A stretch of 64,000 bases of DNA, taken from assembly GCF_027580225.2 (NCBI RefSeq), contig NC_073339.2, forward strand, positions 44,224,501 to 44,288,500. The letters are read 5' to 3'. Each line of letters begins with the position of its first letter. Position 1 is the first letter of the stretch. Source of the DNA: Misgurnus anguillicaudatus. Lineage: Eukaryota; Chordata; Actinopteri; Cypriniformes; Cobitidae. The translations under genes and the position numbers were made by a program. The notes under the pieces were generated by a model that saw only the letters and a program-made list of their open reading frames with translations, searched no databases and was not told the DNA's origin. Of the stretch, positions 22,766-33,417 are shown in pieces.

Positions 22766-23607
22766 TATTTCTATAATTAAAAAAAAAACTGACATGCATA
22801 GTACAGGTACTGTAACAAGGTCCTGTTTGTGAAGCCAGCGAAGCTGTGTTTATGGAAATCTGTCATAGTGTGGACTGAATAAAAATGCAGGTAGTAAACA
22901 CAGCAGGCACTGTAGATATTGAAGTATGGAGAGATGAAAATCTCCAGATAAGCTTAGAAAGATTTAAACTTCCGAGTCTGTAGTCTGTCTAAACTATGAC
23001 TGCCAGATAAATCCTTTTGTTAAGTAACAAAAAATCTTTTTACCTTGCAAAACGAGAGAGATAAAGACGGAAACAGACATGTCTCCTGAATGAAGTGGGT
23101 CCAAAAAGAGCAACAGATTCAAAACAGGGAAATATTCAACAAAACCCTCCACGCTACATGGAACAAAAGCCCGGTAATAAAAAATCTGCAGTGCAAGAAA
23201 TGTTCTCATATTCGACATCGGACACAATGCAGTAAAATTAAGATTCAGGTCTCTCTAAGAATGTTATCTTTCACCAGATAAGCGCATGAAATATCTTTTA
23301 CTGCACAACACGCAAACACATCCAGAAATAGGCTACACACAACAGTCACAATCTCTAACAATAAACAGCAGAATCCGCTGCACAAATATTCTCAATATCC
23401 GCTCTTTATTTTGGAAGGCGTTGTCGTGTGTCATAGGTTGGATCCCATGGGTACTCAAGCAAATATCTGTTGGGAAAAACTGTCCTTATTGAGTAGTATG
23501 TTTGCTATATGCTATTACACAAGTATCTTTAAAGTCTGTGTAAAGTCATTTCATTAGAAACATATTGCTGAAACATGTTACAAAGACTGTGAACTATGCG
23601 TAGTACT
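22766..23607. other. Intergenic, no gene seen
   Basis: Unique-looking AT-rich sequence; the small open frames on both strands lack protein features. Confidence 0.45.
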
Positions 23608-24515
23608 GAATTGCATTAATAGATCGTTAAACAGTTTTTTCACATTTTCGTATTCAGGATTATTTGTGCGGTGCAAAAACGGTGACTTGATGACACACTG
23701 GAGGCACCGAGCATGGCCCCGCCCCTAACACAAGCGCGCATCCCTTGAATTGCATTGTTAGATCGTGAAACAGTTTTCCACATTTATGTGTTTAGGATTA
23801 TTTGGGCAGGGCAAAAACGGTGGCTTGATGACGCACTGAAGGCACCAAACATGGCCCCGCCCCAACAAAAGGGCGCATCCATTAAATTGCATTGTTAGAT
23901 CATCAAACAGCTTTTCCACATTTCCGTTTTCAGGATTATTTGGGAGGGGCAAAAACGGTGGCTTGATGACGCACTGAAGGCACCGAACATGGCCCCGCCC
24001 CTAACACAAGCACACATCCATTGAATTGCATTGTAAGATCGTCAAACAATTTTTCCACATTTTCAAGTTTAGGATTATTTGGGTGGGGCAAAAACGGTGG
24101 CTTGATGACGCACTGGAGGCACCAAGCATGGCCCCGCCCGTAACACAAGCGCGCATCTATTGAATTGCATTGTTAGATCGTCAAACAGTTTTTCCACAAA
24201 TCCGTTTTCAGGATTATGTGGGAGGGGCAAAAACGGTGACTTGATGACGCACTGGAGGCACAGAGCACGGCCCCGCCCCTAACACAAGTGTGCATCCATT
24301 GAATTGCATTGATAGATCGTCAAACAGTTTTTCCAAATTTTTGTGTTTAGCATTATTTGGGTGGGGTAAAAACGGTGACTTGATGACGCACTGGAGGCAC
24401 CGAGCATGGCCCCGTCCCTATCACAAGCGTGCATCTATTGAATTGCATTGTTGGATTTTCAAACAGTTTTTCCACATTTTCGTGTTCAGGATTATTTGGA
24501 CGGGGCAATCAAGTG
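23608..24515. repeat. 139-bp tandem repeat, about 6.5 copies
   Basis: The unit contains TTGAATTGCATTGTTAGATCG, CAAACAGTTTTTCCACATTT, CAGGATTATTTGGG, GCAAAAACGGTG, CTTGATGACGCACTGGAGGC and GCATGGCCCCGCCCCTAAC. The GATC landmark falls at 23622, 23761, 23898, 24037, 24176 and 24315 (GAT at 24454), so the period is 139 bp with one 137-bp step. Each unit carries GGCCCCGCCCC, an Sp1/KLF-like GC box, and CGGTG/GACGCA motifs. Open frames across units are a by-product of the repeat. Confidence 0.9.
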
Positions 24516-25635
24516 CGCATCATTTGACATTGTAGCGGTACGGAAAGTTGAGAGAGCCGCATGAGTGGGCGTGGTTTCAGCGCCAAACGCAAACACACCC
24601 CCAGCGTTTGAGAGCAGAGAATTCTGCCTGTTTTTCCAAGATTTTGATCATTTATTAAAATTTGGGATTGGTAACACCAACCACAAATCAATCAAACATG
24701 AGAAACTTGTTACTTTTTGATGAAGTAAAACAAATACAAACTTTATTACCTATTTCATCATTCACAAAAACACCAAGACCAGGTATTAACAAAGTAAATC
24801 GAGCGAATATTGGGTACATTTTTCACTCAAAGCAAAAGTCTCCATTTGCTTTCTCTTTAATCTTCAGATTTAACCACAAATCTAAGTTAAGGCAAACCAT
24901 TTTCTCGGTTACTAACAAGGATCTTGCCGAATCAAACTGGTTGCTGATCACAAGACCCCATCATCCGACCTAGTGGCGCGCCGAAAAGTATCTTCTGATG
25001 AACATGACAGAAAGCAGAACGTTTCGGGGTGGCAGAAACACGCCTCAGATCTGGTTCAAGCAGATCTTGGTGGCAGTTGTCATGGAAACAGAGGTGGGCG
25101 ACGGAGCTGTCACAGTCCCATTAGTGGATGTGATGAGCGTGTGGCACGTGGGCAGGCGGTGAGAGGTGCACTGAAATAATAAGGCATCATATGCTGTATG
25201 ATATGTCGTAATGACATTTCGGGAAGGTTTTGTACGAGGCCTAAAGTAGTCGAGCATCGAATCGTGTTCGGGCTTGTCCTATGAATGATGTTCAGAAAGG
25301 AAATAACAGGGTTATGCAGGAGGTGAGAAAAATGGGGATATGGATAGATAGGTACAAGGCGCACATGAAATCTTGTTAATATCTCAGTTGTTTCTTTTAG
25401 AAAGGAATAAGTTTGAAATGAAATCAAATAGAGAGGTCTGCAAAAGTCTTTCTTTCTCAGAAGTGTTCTCAGCAGTGTCGTAATGTGCTACAATTTGTAG
25501 CATTTTTATGTGAACCAACATTTCTTACCAAATGCAGCTATGCTATCCACATTGCTTTTTATGACCTTATACTTTATTGTATGCCAACAACTGTCATATT
25601 CATGCCTATTTTTACATATTTTTAGGAATAAGAAG
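24516..25635. other. Intergenic unique sequence, no gene seen
   Basis: No repeat family recognised except a possible element end near 24540-24610. No exon supported. Confidence 0.4.
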
Positions 25636-25639
25636 CAGA

Positions 25640-25790
25640 TGACTCAGGGCCAGATCCCAGATCTGGACCGGATCCCCGCCAAAGTCAGCAGCTTCGGTGC
25701 AGTTCCGGTGAAGATCCGGCCCAGAGTTGTCTGCTGCTTTGGATAAAAGCATCTGCCAAATGGATAAATGTAATGTAAATGTTAAATCAG
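25640..25790 (+). repeat. Composite of a GATCCGGCCCAGAG repeat and a SINE tail
   Basis: GAAGATCCGGCCCAGAGTTG, the same word as in the 155-bp tandem repeat inside cpo, runs into TGCTTTGGATAAAAGCATCT and GCCAAATGGATAAATG, the conserved 3' end of fish SINEs. Confidence 0.6.
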
Positions 25791-27561
25791 AGACAAAATA
25801 ACAAACACCAATAGTTAAAAAAGTGCAAAATTTTCCTGGAGATTTGACTGAATGCAGATCACACATGAAGTGATAAAGAGATTTAGTTACAAAAGAGAGG
25901 TTTACATCACGTTTTTGATTCAAAAATCACACACTTATGGTCAGTAGATGCATTATGACAAATGGGATGTAATTAACGTTTTGATGTTGACTGATGATTT
26001 CGCCTTAATGTTCACAAAGATGGCGGCACCACATAAACGTTTCGCACAAACAGTTACGCACCAAGCAGCGTTAAAGTGCACAACCCAATCGTAATCAAAA
26101 ACAAACCAAAGCTTCTGTATGATCTCAAAGCCCAGCTGTGCGTCTTTCACAAAACGTCAACTCTGACGACTGTTTTCAGCGCTCCGAACGTCCTTCCCAC
26201 AGATTTGGCTGAAGCCCAGTAGCCGATCATATTACTTTCATGTCACACCACACGGCTATGATGGATGGCTGTTGTTGGTACCGTAACGCTCATACATGTA
26301 CACATTATTCATAGATCTCCTCCGAACAGAGATTGTCTTTCTCATACAGAGGGATCTCATGAAATGGGCCTTGTTTTGGTAGTTGTAGTTCTGGTATTAA
26401 GTGTTATCATGATTTGTCAACGAAGCCTCTATGATCTAATTCAGTGATTCTCGACTTGATTGGTATTTTTGTCACAATTTCCTAAAATCTCACAACCTCC
26501 AGCTACAGTAAAGAGCCCTGAGGAAGATTGTTGTATATGAAGGGTACCTTAACTATAAATGTCTGTTTATGAGATGAAATTCCCACACAGATCTTGGACT
26601 AGCAAGGTCATGTGACCAAAAACTGTAGAGTACAGCTGTTCTCCTTATCGAATGACTGAAATAATCTCATGTGCCTCCCCTTTCCCCTTTCTTAGTCAGA
26701 AGAGATCTCAGCAATGTCTCAGTTAGTGCTCAAAATTGTCAACAATATATCAAATAAAAAGACATTTAAATTAATTTTGCATACGCTATCTAAAGCAACT
26801 TACAAATAAATAAGAGAGAGCGTTAAATATTTTGTCTAAGGAGCCAACAATAAGTATAGTACATATGTTTACATATAGGAAAAGAGTGATGAAAGAAAAT
26901 GAAGACAGTTTAACTCGAACATTGCTTATCAATTTTTATCTACATATACATTCCAGACTATGGAGTACTTGGCGTTCTTTTTATTTCTCCAAAATAATTT
27001 TAAGAGTACTGGACTGAAGTCAAGTGATGCCATCTCAGCTACTAACAGAAAAAAGTTGTAAGAACGTTGCTTGAAAGTTCCCAGCGTTACCAAAAAACGT
27101 TCCGCCAACTTACAGCAAACAGAAAGTTGACATTTATTTTATGATTCTTGATGTTTGTGTATCCTAAATACACAGCGGTTAATTTTTGTCCATGGTTTTT
27201 AAAAATCCTTAATGACAAACTGATTGTGCTGGATCTCATTTTGACGGAAAATAAACTTTTGATGAGCGAGTAAATCAATTAATTACATGATTATCTTTAC
27301 CATTATTTACCAACCATCATGCATTACCATAACAAATGTGTTTTATACAAACACAAAGTTAAAGCAACCAGGGAAAAATAGCAAGCAAAATGTCAAGCCG
27401 CGAACTAAAACAAACACTGATCACCATAATGGTGACTTTAAATGAAACAAAACAGTGAATTGTGTTTTCTATAGCAATATTTTTAGTGAACATTCAGAAA
27501 TAATGTTTTATAACAGTTTTAATAATGTTTTTGGGAATGTTATAACTATCAAGAAATGTTC
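25791..27561. other. Intergenic, no gene seen
   Basis: Mostly unique sequence. A short SINE-like piece (CTATCTAAAGCAACTTACA) lies near 26787. Small open frames lack features. Confidence 0.4.
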
Positions 27562-27565
27562 TTAA

Positions 27566-28033
27566 AGGGGCCATGGCATGAAAATCTGGGTCCCCAGTGC
27601 TTCTATCAACCTAGAAAATGTGAAAAAGATCAACCCAGTAACTTAGTTTTGGTAAACCATTCTCTGTGAAAAAATAGGTCGTTAAAATTTGTCTCTCCTT
27701 ATGATGTCATAAGGAGCTCCTATTATAATAATACCACCCCTTAATCTGCACTATCCAACCACAGCACTGCCATTTAGTGCAGTGAAAAGCACAATTGAGT
27801 TTTAATTGCAACAAACCGCCATCATTGTAATCAGTGTTTGTATTCCATCAGCTCATTTGCTTTTTAAAGGACACACTCAAAACGGCACATTTTGCACACA
27901 CCTACAAAGTGGCAATTTAAACATGCTATAATAAATTATCTATATGGTGTTTTGAGCTAAAACTTCACATATGTGCTCTGGGGACACCAAAGATTTATTT
28001 GACATCTTAAAAAAGTCTTGTGGCATGGCGTCT
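27566..28033. mobile_element. TTAA-flanked MITE (AGGGGCCATGGCATG family)
   Basis: Left end AGGGGCCATGGCATGAAAAT and right end CTTGTGGCATGGCGTCT are imperfect inverse copies, flanked by TTAA at 27562-27565 and 28034-28037. 468 bp, no coding capacity; piggyBac-type by target site. Confidence 0.75.
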
Positions 28034-28560
28034 TTAAAACTTTTCTCTGGATAGAATGCATGCTCTTGATAAAGAACAGCAGCATATATTTGTCTTGCAA
28101 TTGTCTGGACCGGGCCCGAAATTCACATGGCCTTCAGGGTCCTTTACATACTGTACTTAGCAATGCAAGTCCCCTGCTTTTTGTTAAATTAAAGAGTTGT
28201 ACTCAATATCTACACTTTTGATCTCTGTGAGAATTTTCATGTGAATCTTTTTGTGAGAAAGTGAAGTGGATGACTGACTCTAGAAAAGGCCTTATTGTGT
28301 ATTTTAGGAAAAGCCTGACACCGGAGAGATCTTATCCCTTATTATTTTATGACACGTTTAACTTCTTTTAGGGTTTTCCTCATCTTACCCACAAACTAAT
28401 CTGTGTCTCGCTTTCTTTAGATTACATTTATCTTCTTTTCAATCTTATCTGTGGTGTCTTATGTTGACAGCTGTTTATATAATCTTAAAAATGCTCTTCA
28501 CTGATATCTGTGTATGTGCTGCCATCATCTGGTCAGGGGAGGTTTGGCAAACAATATTCA
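28034..28560. other. Intergenic, no gene seen
   Basis: Unique-looking sequence between two repeats, with no exon supported. Confidence 0.4.
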
Positions 28561-29160
28561 CCTTCATACAGTACACACTAAAGGTACAAAAGCGGGTGAT
28601 TTACTCTTTTGAAATGTACACCTATACCCAAAACAAAGCTTATTAGTAACTTAAATGCATATATTGGTACCAAATGTATACATTTCTGTACCTGAAGGGT
28701 ACAAATTAGGACCTTTTCTTTGGCCAAAAATATGTTTTGAATATATGTTAAATACATTTTGTAGAAAGTAAAACTTTTTGAAAGTTAATATATTTATATA
28801 GTTAAAACTAAAAATATTTGAAAATATATTTAGTTTTAACCTTTATTAATCTATTTTTCAAAATGTATTTTGGGGCAACAAACATATTTTTCCTGGCTGA
28901 AATATAAAAGTATGTATAAAATATAAAATTTTAAATATATTTTTGCAGTTTAAAAAATATTTCATATTAATCTTTTTAAACCGGTTATATTTATATTTTG
29001 AAAAAAAAATATTTCAAAATATACCAAAAATGGCCAAAAATATATTGGTGTAGATATATTTTGTAAAGATATTTCAAATATATTTCAGTACATATATTTT
29101 TGGCCATTTTTTGTATATTTTAAAATATATCTATAATTAGATTAGAAAATATAATTTTTC
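28560..29160. repeat. Dispersed repeat fragment and AT-rich TTTGGCCAAAAATAT fold-back
   Basis: 28560-28720 is another GTACAAAxGGGTG/CTGAAGGGTACAAA fragment. About 28720-29130 begins TTTGGCCAAAAATATG and ends ATATATTTTTGGCCA, with many internal AATATATTT words; it is an inverted-repeat element by appearance. Confidence 0.5.
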
Positions 29161-29348
29161 TGCCATATGGGCAGTGACAGGTTTCTTTATGAGAGTGTAT
29201 AGAAAACAATTAAACAAAAATAAATACATAAACAAAGCAACAAACAATAGTACACTTAACAAAAACAGGGCTTAATATGGACTTTTTGTTGCTCTTTAAT
29301 CTTCGAAGCCCATTGAACCCTTTTAGAAAATATACATTAATTTGATTA

Positions 29349-29352
<4 letters not shown>

Positions 29353-29409
<57 letters not shown>
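29353..29409. repeat. (TA)n microsatellite
   Basis: About 28 uninterrupted TA repeats, just beyond the 3' end of cpo. The isoleucine/tyrosine repeat peptides read on the - strand are an artefact of this tract. Confidence 0.97.
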
Positions 29410-29415
<6 letters not shown>

Positions 29416-29490
29416 ATGTACCATATATGAACAATTAGGTCACTCTTAAAATGCATGAATGTCATTGCATTAATAAATAAACAATAATAA

Positions 29491-29496
29491 TTTATT
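29491..29496 (-). terminator. cpo: Candidate poly(A) signal of cpo
   Basis: AATAAA on the - strand (TTTATT on +), about 320 bases after the cpo stop codon. No closer canonical signal was seen, so this is tentative. Confidence 0.35.
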
Positions 29497-29814
29497 AAAA
29501 AACTAAAAAAACAAACAAAGGGAAAATGCATAATTTTTTGTAATTCCATATATTTTATATTAAAAATTAATGAATCCCTATTGGACATTGTGTTTTTATA
29601 AAGCGACAACGTGATCTTCAAGATATCCTGGTGTTTAAGGACAAAATGCAAACCATTAGTTTCATTATAATTCCATGTTTATAAATTCTACTTTCAACAT
29701 AAAATCAAAAATAATACATGATGCTGAAAATAAAACGATGTTGCTGCTTTATGAATGATAAACAATCTGTATGTATGGCATTTGAATATTGATTAAAATT
29801 AAACATTTGACATT

Positions 29815-30092
29815 TTAAAACATGTTGGTGCTTGAAATCCCTAAAACCACCAGTGTTGTCCACATGTACAGTAATGTGGCTGTTACTGTATTTGCTGAGC
29901 TAACTCTAAATGTCTTATCATGCACATAGTTTATGATGGACATTGCACCCTGGTAAGCCTCTTGACATGTGGGTTGAATTTGATCCTCTGGTAAAATGAA
30001 GCCGTGTTCTCCTTCATCTCGTAACTCAAATGTAAAGGAGTAGGGGATACCAATGAGTCTTGCAAAATCACGTGATGAACCAGAATTTGGGT
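29815..30092 (-). CDS. cpo: cpo exon 9 (catalytic Glu, specificity Arg, GPI tail)
   Basis: Encodes [20 protein letters not shown] then [20 protein letters not shown] and PTCQEA, ending in a hydrophobic tail and TAA at 29817-29815. E297 is the catalytic base/acid; R282 replaces Ile255 of CPA. The tail [15 protein letters not shown] with short end STNMF has GPI-signal character. Confidence 0.94.
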
Positions 30093-33000
30093 CTGTGAAG
30101 AAAATTAAGCTGTTGTTTAAATAATTATAAAAGGTAAGGCTTAGTGACGAAGGAGTGACTGAACAACTTTAAAGCCTCATTGTTGGAAACAGTAAATACT
30201 CACATAGCACATCAGGAGAAGAGCCCACTTTGTAGTCCTTCCCATGAACTGCTTTGATAGCTTTTGCTGCCGCAAGACCTACTTCCATCTATGAACACAT
30301 TAACAAACATGCATATGATAAACCCAAGCCTATAAACTGAGCTCCAATCCTAGTTTATTCCCAATATTGATTTGATTCCTAATTGCTTACAAGTTCATTG
30401 TAATTGGGGGCTGAGATGTTTGGGTGTCCGTAGGGGACGAGGATCAGCTGTCCATAAGAATGAATTGTGAGATAGCAGAGAATTGTGTTTTGACGCGCTG
30501 CCAAAAATTCAGTGACGGCGCCGGCCTCAGGTTCAGATAGAGGGGTTTGACCATTATAGATCTCTGAGCAACAGTCCCTGGAGATCCCGACCACTATGAA
30601 CAAAACAATAAATGATGATTCGACAATAAAATATTCTTGTGCATTCAACTTAAAAGATGCTGGGTTATCTTCAATCCAGCATTGGGTTAAACAATGATGA
30701 ACCTAATCCAGTGGTTTTCAAACCGGGGGCCGGGGCCCCCAGGGGGACCGCGAGATGGTGCCAGGGGGGCCCCAGTTTTATGACATTTTATACCAACAGC
30801 ACAGAATTATTGTATATGTTTTGTTTGATTAAAATGTTACATTTTAGAACAAATTTGTCATAAATTTTCTTTGGGGGGGGCGCAAAGAAATGCACTGTAC
30901 ACAAGGGGGGCCGCACGCTGACCGGCTTAAAATGAACCCAAAAATAATTATATTTGACCCAACAAATACAGTATAATGACTGAAAATGTGAAAAATGACT
31001 CCGACGAATATTCGGAGCAGACAGCAAATGACTCCGGCCCGAATCTGCACCGGAACTGCTGACTTTGGCACAGATCCGGTGCAGATCCGGCCCAGAGTCA
31101 TCTAGGTCACATTTGTAACTTTTTGACCCAGCGTTGGGTTGAAAATAACCCAGCATTTTCTAGTGTGTACTGCTCTGATAAAGATTAAAAGCATAATAAT
31201 TTAATTAAATTGCTGACTTTGGCCCAGATCCGGTGCAGATCCGGCCCAGAGTCAATTAGGTCAAATTTGTATCTTTATGAACCAGCGCTGAGTTTAAAAT
31301 AACCCAGCATTTCTTAATGTGTACTGCTCTGATAAAGATGAAATGCTTAAATAGCTTAATTAAACTGCAGACTTTGGCGCAGATCTGGTGTAAATCCGGC
31401 CCAGAGTCATCTAAGTCAAATTTGTTTCTTTTTGACCTAGCCCTGACCAGAAATGTGTAACTTACTCCCCCAGTTAGCGTAAAAGTTGCGATTGAGATCC
31501 GTGCCAAAGCATTTACAGTTTCCAGTGCCCGGCGACCTGGACTTCCTCCACAGTCGTGTCTTTAAAATACATTACACAAGTTTGATTGTTATTTAATTTC
31601 CAGCTTTATTTCAAATGTGTAGATGTTGTAGATGATATAGAGGTACTCACTGTGTTATCCTTCCAGGAATAAACATATCCATCAATGTTTAGCACAGGGG
31701 TGATGTAAAAGTCCAGATTTTTAAACAACAAGTTCATCTTTGGGTCTGTTTTGTAGGAGCCCAGAATCTGTTTCAGCAAAGACACAACAAACTTCACACC
31801 CATACTAACATATAAGCAAACCACATGTTTACATTTATTCATTAAGCATACGCTTTTATCTAAAACAACTCATCGTGCTTTTAAGAAATACATCTTATAG
31901 TACTGTATGTGTATTCCCTGCAGGACCTTTTTATTGTTAAAACATTGTTTAACTACATGAACACATAGGTATTAATATTTGTAAACTCCATTAATGTTAA
32001 ACTTTAAGATAATCAACCATCTAATCCTTTTTTTGATCGAAAGACATCTTAAAACTAATATTTTTATACAATAAACACTTGTGTCCTTTGTGTTGTAAGC
32101 AAATGAAGAAACTCAAGACAGTCGTCATGACTGAAGGGGTTCACAATATAGCACAGACTTCAATAACTTAATATATCTCAACCCAATACATATCTTTATT
32201 GTGATTACCTCTTTAACAAAATGTTGACAGAACGCTGGGGCGATCCACTCTCTAGCGTGAATCCCACAGTCCATCCAGACAGCTTTCTTTGGTGTGGTAC
32301 TGCTGAAGCCAATCTGCATATCAACGTGCAAATACCACAGTATTAAAGATTCAGACAAAGCGTTATATTTTGACTTCTTCTTTTAAATTATTTAATTTTG
32401 CTTTGGCATTTTTATCAAAATCTCACATATCCCTGTTGGGAAACCTTTGGTTAAAGGGCACTTTTTCAGCCATTTTCATTTTTTAGCTACATGCAACCAC
32501 ACCTTTAAAAGAGAACAATAATTGTTGATGTACCTTCAGTAATGCAATGCTCCTGTTCTCATATGTTTTCCCATATATCAAACTGGATACAACCTCTGGA
32601 TTTTCTTTCTGGATCTGACTCATCCAGGCTGATATCTGTGTATGATCAAGGGATTAGATCTGAATCAGTGCCCCCTACAGTAGTATGTACTTGAAGAAAT
32701 ACAGGATAATTTCACCTCATCCATTGTGTGATATTTAGTATAGTCATGAGCTTTTTGCTCCAGTCCACCAACGATTCTGTAATGAGAGAGAGAGACAGAG
32801 AGAGAAAGAGAAAGTTTTGTGTTTTTTGTTTTCAATAAAGTAGCAATTTTTTTAACATCAGCACTTTTGTTTTTTGTTATATGTCTCTGTAAAATGTTCT
32901 TTTTAGTTCTAACATAACCATTTCACGTTATTCATTTCGTTAACTTTCAGTCAAACTTAATTTTCAGTGGTAAAATTGGTTTAAACAAACATAAACTCTG

Positions 33001-33134
33001 TCTTTCTTGAACTTTCATAACAGTATTACTCTACATTGCATTGCTGTGAGATATATGAGATAACCCCTAAAATCTTACCTGTCCTGGCCTGTAAGAACCA
33101 AGAGGATCACAACAGATATTATTGAGCCCAGCAT
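29815..33134 (-). CDS. cpo: Carboxypeptidase O (complete, nine exons)
   Basis: Metallocarboxypeptidase of the M14A family. CPO is known as a GPI-anchored enzyme of the intestinal brush border that removes C-terminal acidic residues. Exons on the - strand: 33134-33079, 32776-32716, 32635-32534, 32313-32209, 31767-31651, 31559-31466, 30593-30391, 30288-30204 and 30092-29815. All introns are GT-AG, the phases join without a frameshift, and the total is 366 residues (human CPO is about 374). Visible features: signal peptide [16 protein letters not shown]; zinc ligands in HAREW (H92, E95) and IHSYG (H223); substrate-binding N170-R171 in DLNRNF; Y275; catalytic E297 in [10 protein letters not shown]282 in SGSSRDF occupies the pocket position that is Ile in CPA and Asp in CPB, the CPO signature for acidic substrates. 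The mature enzyme follows the signal directly, with no A/B-type propeptide, as in CPO. A hydrophobic C-terminus ([16 protein letters not shown]) fits GPI attachment. It is convergent with nrp2. Confidence 0.95.
30204..30288 (-). CDS. cpo: cpo exon 8
   Basis: [20 protein letters not shown] then VGSSPDVL. The final base T pairs with AC of exon 9 to form Tyr275, the equivalent of catalytic-site Tyr248 in CPA, so the codon for this key residue is split by an intron. Confidence 0.93.
30391..30593 (-). CDS. cpo: cpo exon 7 (third zinc ligand)
   Basis: Sixty-eight codons with the split one. Contains [20 protein letters not shown] and [15 protein letters not shown], with H223 as third zinc ligand. 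NIS at residue 237 is a second N-glycosylation sequon. An upstream in-frame ATG in the intron is not the start. Confidence 0.94.
30711..30914. repeat. GGGGGCCCC-ended dispersed repeat in cpo intron 6, copy A
   Basis: Begins TTTTCAAACCGGGGGCCGGG and ends CAAGGGGGGCCGC, with GAAATGCACTGTACACAAGG. Copies B and C in the opposite orientation lie at 35113-35385 and 45709-45976. Very G-rich on this strand. Confidence 0.75.
31010..31440. repeat. 155-bp tandem repeat in cpo intron 6
   Basis: The landmark GCTGACTTTGGC (third copy GCAGACTTTGGC) occurs at 31058, 31212 and 31367 (steps 154 and 155). Each unit has CAGATCCGGTGCAGATCCGG, CCCAGAGTCA, AACCCAGCATTT and GTGTACTGCTCTGATAAAG. The GATCCGGCCCAGAG word also occurs at 25710. 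Confidence 0.85.
31466..31559 (-). CDS. cpo: cpo exon 6 (substrate-binding Asn-Arg)
   Basis: Begins [14 protein letters not shown] and continues [18 protein letters not shown]152 or R155 lies in the WRKxRS segment holding Arg127 of CPA; N170-R171 match Asn144-Arg145, which bind the substrate carboxylate. Leaves one base (A) for the next exon. Confidence 0.93.
31651..31767 (-). CDS. cpo: cpo exon 5
   Basis: Thirty-nine codons, phase 0-0. Ends [18 protein letters not shown] followed by KDNT; the PVLNxDGYxYxW motif is diagnostic for M14A carboxypeptidases. Confidence 0.95.
31830..31905 (-). repeat. SINE tail fragment in cpo intron 4
   Basis: GTTTACATTTATTCATTAAG and ACGCTTTTATCTAAAACAAC resemble the reverse complement of the fish SINE 3' end. 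Confidence 0.5.
32209..32313 (-). CDS. cpo: cpo exon 4 (HAREW zinc site)
   Basis: Thirty-five codons, phase 0-0. Contains [18 protein letters not shown], with two zinc ligands (H92, E95) and R94, which aligns with Arg71 of CPA. Confidence 0.96.
32534..32635 (-). CDS. cpo: cpo exon 3
   Basis: Thirty-four codons, phase 0-0: [20 protein letters not shown] then [14 protein letters not shown]. Corresponds to the first helix of the catalytic domain and the GxTYE strand of the family. NRS at residue 66 is an N-glycosylation sequon. Confidence 0.92.
32716..32776 (-). CDS. cpo: cpo exon 2
   Basis: Follows a ctctcattacag acceptor. Encodes [21 protein letters not shown] (residues 19-39); YTKYHTMDE matches the YxxYH-MxEI opening of the M14 catalytic domain. 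Ends in phase 0. Confidence 0.9.
33079..33134 (-). CDS. cpo: cpo exon 1 (start codon, signal peptide)
   Basis: ATG at 33134-33132 opens [18 protein letters not shown], a compact signal peptide, and ends in a split arginine codon (AG/gtaag). No other in-frame ATG lies nearby, and TATA and acceptor-free sequence upstream support this start. Confidence 0.88.
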
Positions 33135-33197
33135 GCTGGTTTTTGTTGCTGTATTTTGGTCTTCTGGAGAATACAGTAAGCTTACAGTCTGACTTGA

Positions 33198-33205
33198 TTT
33201 ATAAA
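33198..33205 (-). promoter_or_regulatory. cpo: TATA box of cpo
   Basis: TTTATAAA, about 64 bases upstream of the ATG. A start of transcription some 30 bases downstream would leave a short 5' UTR of roughly 35 bases. Inferred from position only. Confidence 0.55.
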
Positions 33206-33228
33206 CTGTATCTCAATCTGATTACAGT

Positions 33229-33303
33229 CTCATTTATGTACATAGCGTTCACGGATACACCTCCCTTTATGCGAAGATAAGTTAATAACGGTTAATATTT
33301 AAC
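33229..33303 (-). promoter_or_regulatory. cpo: Candidate enterocyte promoter module of cpo
   Basis: Upstream of the TATA box lie GTTAATATTTAAC (33291-33303, one mismatch to the HNF1 palindrome GTTAATNATTAAC), a GTTAATAAC half-site (33281-33289), AGATAAG (33275-33281, GATA type) and TTTATG words (33233-33238 and 33266-33271, CDX type). HNF1, GATA4/6 and CDX2 together drive many intestinal brush-border genes; that link is known in general and inferred here. Confidence 0.4.
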
Positions 33304-33417
33304 CCTAACATTATAGTTTTCCAAACACAGTCTCACTGAACAGTATAGCATTTTTAGGCATTTCAGCATGAAACATACGTTTCACAAATATTGTCTAATA
33401 CATATATATTAATAAAA

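Noticed and set aside
23758..24148. Repeated cysteine-containing peptide frames on the - strand
   Set aside because: They follow the 139-bp satellite, whose period is not a multiple of three, and no start or splice signals are shared.
29210..29651. Tyr-Ile repeat proteins on the - strand
   Set aside because: Translation of the (TA)n microsatellite.
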